Notes under the pieces: generated by a model | Seen by the model: only the letters and a program-made list of their open reading frames with translations | Databases searched by the model: none | Told to the model about the DNA's origin: nothing | Shown: positions 1 to 6,448 of the stretch, in pieces | Position numbering within the stretch: position 1 is the first letter of the stretch | Layout: each line of letters opens with the position of its first letter | Translations under genes and position numbers: made by a program | Virus record (IMG/VR): IMGVR_UViG_3300047319_001604 | Location: 1 to 31,556 of that record | Source of the DNA: a virus | Length of the DNA stretch: 31,556 nt | Reading direction: 5' to 3' (one strand)

Positions 1-2
1 TC

Positions 3-905
3 GGCGCCTCGACGATCGGGCTCGCCCGCGACGCGATCGGGTTGGCGATGGGCCAGTCGCAGCAGCAAAGCCGATGGGTCGGTAACGGCGCGCGGCCCTC
101 GGTCGTCCTAGAGGCCCCCTCGCTCCTTAGCGACGAGGCGGCAATGCGTCTGAAGAGTAGCTGGGAAGAATTCTCGGCCGGGATTCAGAATGTCGGGCGC
201 ACCGCGGTGCTCGAACAGGGCATCACCGCCAAGCCACTGCAGTTGACCTCCGTAGACCTCCAGTTCATCGACCAGTGCAATTTGACGGTGCAGGACATCG
301 CGCGGTTCTTCGGGGTGCCGACCCGAAAGCTGATGCAGCAGGACACCTCGCGTGGCTCGACCATCATCCAGGAAGACCAGAGCTACATCAACGAGACCGT
401 GTCGCCCGACCTCGAAATGCTCGAACAGAAGATCGCGCAGACCTTTGGTCTCACCGAAGAGGGGCTCGGCATTGACATCGACGAAAGCCCGCTCCTGCGC
501 GCCGACCCGCTGACCCGATACAACATCGGCCGGATCGGCATCCTCTCGGGGATGATCAGCCCCAACGAATGGCGCCGCGGCGAACGCCTTCCGCCGGCGG
601 TTGGCGGGGATGAAATCCGCGCCCCGGTCAACCTCGCGGCGTTGGGGTCCGACATGACCGGCGAGGCGCCTGACGGGGCCGGCCGGCCGCCGGCGGGGCA
701 GATGCCAAAGCCCGGAGTGCCGACTGGCGGATCGGACGTCGCCCAGGAGGGAGCGCACGAGCCCGAACTCACGCGGGGAGCGACGATCAACGTAGCGGTC
801 GATGCCCGGCGTGCCGCAACGACAAAACGCCGAGCCGTGCTGTCGCGCAACGAGGACGGCACGGTCGCCTTCGACATAACCGAAACCGAGGAGGAGGCCG
901 CGTGA
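3..905 (+). CDS. Phage portal protein, HK97 type (C-terminal part, cut by window edge)
   Basis: The portal is the dodecameric ring at the capsid vertex through which DNA is packaged and to which head-tail proteins attach. The reading frame is open from base 3, so the true start lies left of the window. The visible N-terminal part (S-T-I-G-L-A-R-D-A-I-G, then a stretch with F/W-x-G-N-G-A-R-P) and the central W-E-E-F, N-x-G-R and T-S-V-D-L-Q-F motifs are typical of HK97-family portals, as is the I-A-R-F-F-G-V-P segment. The C-terminal 90 residues are a Pro/Gly-rich low-complexity tail, common in this family. The next gene starts inside its stop codon (GTGA). Portal and prohead protease are usually adjacent; here about 5.5 kb of accessory genes separates them. 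Confidence 0.93.
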   Translation, partial: GASTIGLARDAIGLAMGQSQQQSRWVGNGARPSVVLEAPSLLSDEAAMRLKSSWEEFSAGIQNVGRTAVLEQGITAKPLQLTSVDLQFIDQCNLTVQDIARFFGVPTRKLMQQDTSRGSTIIQEDQSYINETVSPDLEMLEQKIAQTFGLTEEGLGIDIDESPLLRADPLTRYNIGRIGILSGMISPNEWRRGERLPPAVGGDEIRAPVNLAALGSDMTGEAPDGAGRPPAGQMPKPGVPTGGSDVAQEGAHEPELTRGATINVAVDARRAATTKRRAVLSRNEDGTVAFDITETEEEAA

Positions 906-1285
906 GATTTGCCCTGTCGGCTCGCGCGGAGCATGCCCTTCTCGGAGCAATCGCGGAGAGCATCCGCGACGGCACATTGCGGCTCTTCAATGGGGAGCCG
1001 CCGGGCAGCGCAAACGAGGTGACGACGCAAGAGCCTTTGGCGGCTTTGAGCTTTACGCGCGTCGCGGTCGCTGGCGGCCAGGTGTCGGCCGATATCGAAC
1101 AGGAGATCGCGGCCGCGAGCGGCCAGGCCTCATGGGCGAGGGTTTCCGACCGCGAGGGCAACCCGATCTTCGATTGCGACGTGGGTGGAGACCGGGAAGG
1201 CGCCGTGGTCACGCTCAACACGACGCAGATCAGGAAGGGCGGTCCGGTGACGATCCGCTCTTTCTCGGTGGGGCTGCGAAGGTGA
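902..1285 (+). CDS. Small phage virion-type protein, unknown function
   Basis: A 127-residue protein starting at a GTG that overlaps the portal stop. After a short helical N-terminus (residues 1-25) it appears beta-rich: L-R-L-F-N-G near 27-32, then W-A-R-V, a D-R-E-G-N-P-I-F-D segment, a D-V-G-G turn, L-N-T-T, and a closing I-R-S-F-S-V. This order (tag strand, W-x-R-V, G-N-x-x-F-D, D-V-G, L-N-T-T, S-F) recurs in small phage proteins annotated as hypothetical or fibre-like, so a structural role is likely, but I cannot name the function. No membrane segment or signal peptide is seen. Its stop overlaps the GTG of the downstream glycosyltransferase, indicating translational coupling. Confidence 0.75.
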   Translation: MRFALSARAEHALLGAIAESIRDGTLRLFNGEPPGSANEVTTQEPLAALSFTRVAVAGGQVSADIEQEIAAASGQASWARVSDREGNPIFDCDVGGDREGAVVTLNTTQIRKGGPVTIRSFSVGLRR

Positions 1286-2472
1286 GTTGGGCCTGCATTT
1301 CAAGATATGGCGGGGTCGGCGACAACCTGATCGCGTCATCCGTGCTGGCCCCGCTTCGCACGAAATACGGGCGCCTCGAGGTCATCACCCAGTGGCCGCA
1401 GCATGTTGTCTTCGAGAACAACCCGCACATCGACAAGCTGTCGGTCCACAAGCCCGGCGATATCCCGGGCGAGACCTTGGAGGCCTGGGCCCGGTGGCAT
1501 CGGGTCCGGGCGAAGGAATACGACTTCTTTGCCAACCTGTCGCACACCGTCGAGGTGTTGAAGGCGTTTCTTCCGGCACAGACGCAATTCGATTGGCCGG
1601 TCGCCTGGCGCCGCGAGTATTGCGCGGGCAGCTACATTGAGGCGGTTGCCAAAGTCTGCGGGGTCGATCCGGCCGATTGCGAACCGAGGTTTTTCCCGAC
1701 CGAGGAAGAGCACGCAAAGGCCAAGGCCACTTTCGGCGAACAGATCGGCAAGCGCCCGGTCATCGGCTGGGTCCTGTCGGGTTCTCGGGTCGACAAGATT
1801 CATCCGGCGGGAACTCTTATTGTCGCGCGTCTGATCGCGGAACTTGGCGCGCAGGTCGTGATGTTCGGAGCGCCGGGGCGGGACTATGACATGGCCGCGC
1901 GCATCCAGGAGCACGTCAAGCGGCAGAACGGCACGACCAATGGCCTCCATTCGATGTGCGACAGTTTTCAGCCGGATATGACGTTCGAGAACCAGAAGTT
2001 TCCGATTCGCCGCATCCTGACGCAACTTCGATATTGCGACCTGGTGATCAGCCCGGATACCGGACCCGCCTGGGCCGTGGCGATGGAGGACGTGCCGAAG
2101 ATCATCCTGGTGAGCCACGCCAGCGCCGAAAACATTACCGGCGGCTGGCGGAACACCGTGACACTGCATGCCGACCGGCATCGGGTCCCGTGCTGGCCCT
2201 GCCATCAGCTCCATGACACGCTCGATACCTGCACCCCGGACGAGACCAAGCAGGCCGCGGCGTGCATCTCGTCGATCTCGGTCGCGTCGATTATCGAAGA
2301 AGCGGCTAAAATACTAGCGCGGGCGGATGTCCATGCGTCTCATCATCAACGACTCGCTGCCGATCAAAGGGGCGCGACCAATGGAAGTCAGGGAACTCAA
2401 AGACGCACTCGCGGCGTTCAACCCGTCGGGAATGGTATCGGTGGCGATTCCCTCTCTGGGGCAGCCACATGA
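1282..2472 (+). CDS. GT9-like (heptosyltransferase-type) glycosyltransferase
   Basis: A 396-residue protein with the two-lobed layout of GT-B glycosyltransferases of the ADP-heptose:LPS heptosyltransferase group. The N-terminal lobe opens with a beta strand followed by G-G-V-G-D-N (residues 10-15), the family's loop after strand 1. The C-terminal lobe has V-I-G-W-V-L-S-G-S around 155-165 and the signature D-L-V-I-S-P-D-T-G-P-A near 253-263. A Cys pair (C-W-P-C) follows. It would transfer a sugar from a nucleotide donor to a glycan or protein; donor and acceptor cannot be told. I chose the GTG at 1282 because it overlaps the preceding stop and places the first strand at the N-terminus. The last 30-50 residues look unconstrained and overlap the next gene by 92 bases, so the functional protein probably ends near 2320. 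Confidence 0.85.
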   Translation: MSWACISRYGGVGDNLIASSVLAPLRTKYGRLEVITQWPQHVVFENNPHIDKLSVHKPGDIPGETLEAWARWHRVRAKEYDFFANLSHTVEVLKAFLPAQTQFDWPVAWRREYCAGSYIEAVAKVCGVDPADCEPRFFPTEEEHAKAKATFGEQIGKRPVIGWVLSGSRVDKIHPAGTLIVARLIAELGAQVVMFGAPGRDYDMAARIQEHVKRQNGTTNGLHSMCDSFQPDMTFENQKFPIRRILTQLRYCDLVISPDTGPAWAVAMEDVPKIILVSHASAENITGGWRNTVTLHADRHRVPCWPCHQLHDTLDTCTPDETKQAAACISSISVASIIEEAAKILARADVHASHHQRLAADQRGATNGSQGTQRRTRGVQPVGNGIGGDSLSGAAT

Positions 2473-2857
2473 GGTGCGGTCGATCCACCTCGTCGGACAC
2501 CTCGACCACCCCGGCGAGGTCAAGAACGACCCGGATCATCCCGGAGCTCTCGACATCGTCTGCGATTCCTGGGATGCGCCGACACTGGGCAGGCCGGCAC
2601 CGAAAATCGCCGCGCTACTGAAGATGATCGAGCCCTATCCGGACGGAATGCACGTTCGCGTCGCGGCCCCGGTGGTTCACGACAGCATGTCGCACCGGAT
2701 GCTCGATATCGTGATGATCGGCCACGCGGTCGGCACCGCGTCCGGGGTCCAGCTGGTCTGCGAAAACTGGGACAATCCCCACCAGGTCATCAAGGAAATT
2801 CCCGAGATGGCGGCTAAGCGGCTGGCTGAGGCTGCCACGGCGCAAGAGGGAGCGTAG
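2381..2857 (+). CDS. Unknown protein with tandemly duplicated domain
   Basis: A 158-residue protein of unknown function made of two copies of one domain, at about residues 5-67 and 75-133. Each copy runs: helix, P-x(1-2)-G-M, a beta strand V-x-V-A, H-x(6-8)-I then V/I-G-H, and a closing V-C-D/E-x-W-D-x-P (C61 to P67, C127 to P133). The helix then P-D/S-G-M-x-V pattern resembles small phage and plasmid proteins in which a helix is followed by a P-D-x-x-V strand. I chose the ATG at 2381 because AAAGGGG lies just upstream; ATGs at 2327 and 2333 are alternatives that increase the overlap with the glycosyltransferase. The C-terminus is Ala-rich and probably unstructured. It sits between the glycosyltransferase and a fibre-like gene. 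Confidence 0.75.
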   Translation: MEVRELKDALAAFNPSGMVSVAIPSLGQPHEVRSIHLVGHLDHPGEVKNDPDHPGALDIVCDSWDAPTLGRPAPKIAALLKMIEPYPDGMHVRVAAPVVHDSMSHRMLDIVMIGHAVGTASGVQLVCENWDNPHQVIKEIPEMAAKRLAEAATAQEGA

Positions 2858-2860
2858 GCC

Positions 2861-3262
2861 ATGGCAAATATGGGCACTTACGCCGAGAACTTCCTTCTTG
2901 CCTATTTGCTCCTCGGCGCGACGGCAACGCGCCCGGCCGCCTGGGGCATCGGGCTCTCGCTTGGTTCGCCGACATCCGTTTCCGGCAGCGAGATCGCGTC
3001 GGGCACGGGCATCGTGCGATCGAGCGGGCAATTCGTGTCGGTCAACGCCAACACCTTCAGCAACAGCGTCGCCAATACCTATGGCCCGGTCAATGCCGCC
3101 GGTAGCTATAGCGGGATTGTGATCATGGATTCGCTGCCCGCCAGCTACACGGCAGATCAAGGTCATTTGTTGATGGGCGGATTGCTCGCTACAGCACGAA
3201 CGGTCGGGTCCGGAGATTCACTTGTGCTCGCTGTGGGTGGTCTCACCGTCTCGTTGTCGTAA
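2861..3262 (+). CDS. Small tail-fibre-like virion protein, copy A
   Basis: A 133-residue protein of the small phage tail-fibre-like type. An N-terminal helix Y-A-E-N-F-L-L-x-Y-L-L is followed by G-A-T-A-T-R-P-x-A-W, the L-S-L-G-S-P strand, S-E-I-A-S-G-x-G and a C-terminal G-D-S-L-V-L-A-V-G-G-L strand. Related phage proteins begin with Y-x-E-N-x-L-L and carry T-R-P-x-A-W-Y-V-A-L-H. It is clearly paralogous to the gene at 4077-4451, which shares Y/F-A-E/Q-N-x-L-L, G-A-T-A-T-R, W-x-x-G-L-S-L-G-S-P and S-E-I-A. The two copies flank a methyltransferase gene. A virion surface or fibre role is inferred. The gene is 3 bases downstream of the previous stop. Confidence 0.8.
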   Translation: MANMGTYAENFLLAYLLLGATATRPAAWGIGLSLGSPTSVSGSEIASGTGIVRSSGQFVSVNANTFSNSVANTYGPVNAAGSYSGIVIMDSLPASYTADQGHLLMGGLLATARTVGSGDSLVLAVGGLTVSLS

Positions 3263-3265
3263 GCG

Positions 3266-4072
3266 ATGTCCGTCAAGGTCGCCAACTGCCGCCATGGGTC
3301 ACAAGTCTATCTCGATTCGGATATCTATTTCGGCCCGCTGATCGAGCGGTGCGGCGAGTACAACGAGGGAGAAGTCGATCTTTTCCGCCATCTGATCGGC
3401 GAGGGCAGCGTGGTGATCGATGCGGGCGCGAATATCGGCTGCCATACGGTACCGCTCGGGAAGATCGTCGGGCCAACGGGCATGGTGCTGGCCTTCGAGC
3501 CGCAGCGGCCGATTTATTACGCGCTTTGCGGAACACTGGCGCTCAACGAGCTTTGGCACGTCACCGCCTATCCCGTGGCCCTCGGCTCTGAGCGGGGAAC
3601 AACGAAAGTGGCCGCCATCAACTATTCGAAGCCGGCCAATTATGGCGGGGCTTCGATCGGCAACGAACTGCACGGGCATGATGTCCCCGTCGTCCGGCTG
3701 GATGATTTCGAGCTGCCGTCGCTCCGATTTATCAAAGCCGACGTCGAGGGTCACGAAACGGAATTGCTAATGGGCGCTCGAGAGACGATCCGCCGGCATC
3801 GGCCGATCCTCTACGTAGAGAACGATCGGATCGAGAACTCCGACCGGCTGATAGACACGATGCTCGGTCTTGAATACCGACTTTATCTGCACGCGCCGCC
3901 GCTGTTCAGTCCGAACAACTTCAGGGGATGCGACAAGAACCTGTTCCCCAATGTCGTGTCGGTTATGCTTCTGGGTATTCCAGCCGAAGCATCAACTTCT
4001 TTCTCGATCCACGGCATGCGGCCGATCGCCCGGCCGGAAGACATGGTGAAATTCGGCCAGTTGGTGATTTAG
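3266..4072 (+). CDS. FkbM-family SAM-dependent methyltransferase
   Basis: A 268-residue class I methyltransferase. S-adenosylmethionine-binding motif I is V-V-I-D-A-G-A-N-I-G at residues 49-58, followed by the acidic strand A-F-E-P (about 76-79) and V-x-L-D-D-F near 143-148. The FkbM-typical F-I-K-A-D-V-E-G-H-E is at 155-164 and R-P-I-L-Y-V-E-N lies at about 178-185. FkbM enzymes O-methylate sugars and polyketides, so a glycan hydroxyl is the likely target. The gene lies 3 bases after one fibre-like gene and 4 bases before its paralogue, in the same block as a glycosyltransferase. This suggests it modifies a sugar attached to, or recognised by, virion surface proteins; the substrate is inference. 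Confidence 0.9.
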   Translation: MSVKVANCRHGSQVYLDSDIYFGPLIERCGEYNEGEVDLFRHLIGEGSVVIDAGANIGCHTVPLGKIVGPTGMVLAFEPQRPIYYALCGTLALNELWHVTAYPVALGSERGTTKVAAINYSKPANYGGASIGNELHGHDVPVVRLDDFELPSLRFIKADVEGHETELLMGARETIRRHRPILYVENDRIENSDRLIDTMLGLEYRLYLHAPPLFSPNNFRGCDKNLFPNVVSVMLLGIPAEASTSFSIHGMRPIARPEDMVKFGQLVI

Positions 4073-4076
4073 GCCG

Positions 4077-4451
4077 ATGTCCGCGGGTTCCTTCGCCCAG
4101 AACCTTCTCCTCCAATATGGGCTCATCGGCGCTACGGCGACGAGGGTGACAGCCTGGAGCGTCGGGCTCTCCCTGGGATCGCCGAAAGAAGGGACACTGA
4201 GCGAGATCGCCGCCGGTTCCGGGTATGTGAGGCAGCCGATCGGGTTTGCTTCGAGCGTCGCCAACACGTTCACGAATTCGGCCGCGGTCAGTTTTGCGGC
4301 GTTCAGCTCCAATGCGACCGTCTCCGGGATCTTCGTCGTAAACAACGCCGGGAGCCTTTTGCTTTACGGCACGCTGTCCCCGGCGACGGCAATAGCGCGC
4401 GGCAGCATCGGGGTCATCGCTTCGGGGGCACTCAAGGTGGCATTGAACTGA
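4077..4451 (+). CDS. Small tail-fibre-like virion protein, copy B
   Basis: A 124-residue paralogue of the protein at 2861-3262. Shared elements in the same order are the helix F-A-Q-N-L-L-L, the segment I-G-A-T-A-T-R-V-T-A-W, the strand G-L-S-L-G-S-P, S-E-I-A-A-G-S-G-Y-V-R, an N-T-F-x-N-S segment, S-G-I-F/V and a C-terminal G-A-L-K-V strand. It conforms better than copy A to the usual family pattern (G-S-G-Y-x-R). It starts 4 bases after the methyltransferase stop. The duplication around the FkbM gene suggests either that the methyltransferase was inserted between duplicated fibre genes or that the three genes function together. Confidence 0.8.
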   Translation: MSAGSFAQNLLLQYGLIGATATRVTAWSVGLSLGSPKEGTLSEIAAGSGYVRQPIGFASSVANTFTNSAAVSFAAFSSNATVSGIFVVNNAGSLLLYGTLSPATAIARGSIGVIASGALKVALN

Positions 4452-4452
4452 G

Positions 4453-6159
4453 ATGGCAGCGGCAAATTTCGTAGCGACGCTGACGGTCGTCGGGGGCGAG
4501 ACCTCGAAAACGACCACTGTCGAAGCAGCGAGCGCTGTCCTGGCGCCCGCTGGCGCGATGGCGGCGCCACTGCTGCTCATCGATGTTCAGAGCCGGGCAC
4601 AATTTGCCGGCGCTGGGGCGATGACCTCCACGCCTTTAGCCATCGAGATGATCGTCGATGCTCTACAAACGAACAAGATCGACAACAACTCGATGCAGGG
4701 TGCGGTCGCCGGGTCTCCGGGGACAATGCCGACGCATTGGTCGGTTAATAATAGTCCAGGACTGACGCAGACAATATCGTTGAGCACGGTCAACGGTGTC
4801 GACGTAATTTCGCTCCGATTCAACGGGACGCCTACTTCTACCGGGGCGGTCCAACCGATCTTCATGTTGCCGGCGGGCGCTCTTGCGAGTTTTGGGCAAG
4901 ACTGGGATCTTTCAGCCTATCTAGCTATAATTGCGGGTAGCACGACAAACGTTACTTCTGTTAGGCTGAGTTACAACGAACAACCTCTTGGCGGCGGGTT
5001 TCTGGCCTTCCACAATGGACCCGATCTAACCTCAATTTTGACCTCGACGCTGACGCGATATTCCTATAGTGCGACTAATACCCAGGGCGCTACTGGAAGT
5101 GTCCGTCCAGTTTTTACTTTCAGTGTGACGATCGGCCAGCCGGTAGACATCACGTTTTCTATCGGGTGGCCGCAATTAGAGCTTGGCACGGCCGCGACTG
5201 CCGCCATCCGCACCACGGGTGCCGCCTCGGATGGTATGGCGCCTATGTTCCTGATGACGGCCGGCGTTCTACCGGAACAGTTCTTAGGCACCACCCTTGC
5301 TGGTGGCGGGGCCATCACAGCGGACGTCATCCCCGAGCAGTTCATTTCGGTCAGTCTCGCGGGTGCGGGATCAATAGCGGCCGGCCTGCGGGCGACCGAG
5401 CCGGTCCTCGGCGCCTTTGCGGGCGCGGGGGCCATCACAGCGGACGTCATCCCCGAGCAGTTCATTTCGGTCAGTCTCGCGGGTGCGGGATCGATAGCGG
5501 CCGGCCTGCGGGCGGCCGACGCAGTCACGGTCACCTTCGCCGCGGCCGGGTCTCTCGGCGGCGGAACGTTGACGAGAGAACAGGTCCTCGGCGCCTTTGT
5601 CGGCGCGGGTGCCATTACCGCCCCGGATATTCTGCCGCAGCAGTTTGTCACCAACGTCCTGGCTGGTGTGGGGTCGATGGCCGCCGCGCCCGAATCCGTG
5701 GATGTCGTCGTAAGCGCGTTGAACAGCGCGGGCTCGATCGCCGCCGCGGCAGGATCCGTGGGCGCCGCCATAAGCCTTTTGAGCGGTGCAGGCGCACTTG
5801 CCGCCGATTTCCTGCCGCAGCAATTCGCAAGCGCGGTCCTTGCTGGTTCGGGGTTGCTCTCGGCGAACTTAGCAGAGAAGGAACTCACGGCCGCGGCGTT
5901 CGTAGGTTTGGCGGCCTTGAGCGCCGATTTTGCCGAAAAGGATCTGGTAGCAGCGGCACTTGTGGGATCCGCGACGCTCGGCACCGATTTTGCGGCGGCT
6001 GGAACGGGGCGGGCCGTCGCAGCCGCAATGGCCGGCGCGGGTGCTCTTCGGGCGGATTTAGGCGTCATTTCGGCCGCGGCAGCCGGGGAACCCTCGATCC
6101 TCGGCGGTCATTCAGCAGGCGGCGCCGCGCCGTACGGGGCAACCTGGCCCTCTACCTGA
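4453..6159 (+). CDS. Repeat-rich adhesin- or fibre-like protein with a jelly-roll-like domain
   Basis: A 568-residue protein with three parts. Residues 1-60 are Ala/Thr-rich. Residues about 75-250 look like a beta-sandwich, carbohydrate-binding-type domain (P-T-H-W-S-V-N-N-S, G-V-D-V-I-S-L-R-F-N-G, D-L-S-A-Y-L, D-I-T-F-S-I-G-W-P-Q-L-E-L-G); the closing W-P-Q-L-E x G is typical of phage sugar-binding jelly-rolls. Residues about 265-550 are degenerate 20- and 40-residue repeats with cores such as L-A-G-A-G-S-I-A-A and A-I-T-A-D. The middle domain is encoded by noticeably AT-richer DNA than its flanks, suggesting acquisition as a module. Surface display and glycan binding are inferred; no enzyme motif is visible. 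The gene starts 1 base after the previous stop. Confidence 0.75.
   Translation: MAAANFVATLTVVGGETSKTTTVEAASAVLAPAGAMAAPLLLIDVQSRAQFAGAGAMTSTPLAIEMIVDALQTNKIDNNSMQGAVAGSPGTMPTHWSVNNSPGLTQTISLSTVNGVDVISLRFNGTPTSTGAVQPIFMLPAGALASFGQDWDLSAYLAIIAGSTTNVTSVRLSYNEQPLGGGFLAFHNGPDLTSILTSTLTRYSYSATNTQGATGSVRPVFTFSVTIGQPVDITFSIGWPQLELGTAATAAIRTTGAASDGMAPMFLMTAGVLPEQFLGTTLAGGGAITADVIPEQFISVSLAGAGSIAAGLRATEPVLGAFAGAGAITADVIPEQFISVSLAGAGSIAAGLRAADAVTVTFAAAGSLGGGTLTREQVLGAFVGAGAITAPDILPQQFVTNVLAGVGSMAAAPESVDVVVSALNSAGSIAAAAGSVGAAISLLSGAGALAADFLPQQFASAVLAGSGLLSANLAEKELTAAAFVGLAALSADFAEKDLVAAALVGSATLGTDFAAAGTGRAVAAAMAGAGALRADLGVISAAAAGEPSILGGHSAGGAAPYGATWPST
5311..5514 (+). repeat. Near-identical 84-base direct repeat, period 120 bases
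   Basis: Bases 5311-5394 and 5431-5514 are the same 84-base sequence with a single difference (A at 5373, G at 5493). The copies are spaced exactly 120 bases apart, equal to 40 codons, so the adhesin-like gene keeps its frame. A looser copy of the flanking unit (GGTCCTCGGCGCCTTTG) occurs at about 5403 and again at about 5583. Such recent in-frame duplication can expand or contract by recombination. Confidence 0.9.
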
Positions 6160-6440
6160 TGGCGTTCGGCGCGGAAGCCTCGGGCGAGGTCGAGGAGCCG
6201 AGAGAGGGCCGCGCGGCGGCTCTCTTCGGGTTCGCGGCTCGGGCGCGCGGAGCAGTCGGCGCAGCTGGGGCGCTCGAATGCCCGCTGCCGGAATTCAGTG
6301 TCGCGGTGCGCGGGGAAATCGCGCCCTGCGGCGAGATGCGAAGTTTCCTGGGTGTCGAAGCCCGGGCGGTCGGCAGGTTCGACCATTTCAGCGACGACGA
6401 AATTTCCGCGCTCTGGCCATGGCTGCTGCTGGCCGCTTAG
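6159..6440 (+). CDS. Small unknown protein between adhesin and protease
   Basis: A 93-residue protein whose ATG overlaps the adhesin stop by one base (TGATG), so it is translationally coupled. I do not recognise a family. It is Ala/Gly/Glu-rich with short alternating patterns (F-G-F-A-A-R-A-R-G, F-S-V-A-V-R-G-E) that recall the repeat units of the upstream gene, and ends with F-D-H-F-S-D-D-E-I-S-A-L-W-P-W-L-L. It could be a detached C-terminal module of the adhesin or an independent accessory. No signal peptide or membrane helix is convincing. Confidence 0.6.
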   Translation: MAFGAEASGEVEEPREGRAAALFGFAARARGAVGAAGALECPLPEFSVAVRGEIAPCGEMRSFLGVEARAVGRFDHFSDDEISALWPWLLLAA

Positions 6441-6448
6441 GGGGACGC

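Noticed and set aside
5064-6068. Minus-strand frame of 334 codons opposite the repeat adhesin
   Set aside because: It mirrors the repeats of the plus-strand gene as Pro/Ala-rich sequence; no recognised domain.
5166-6158. Plus-strand Arg/Gly-rich frame ahead of the small gene at 6159
   Set aside because: Overlaps the adhesin-like gene in another frame with Arg/Gly/His-rich shadow composition. Only the part from ATG 6159, after the adhesin stop, is kept.
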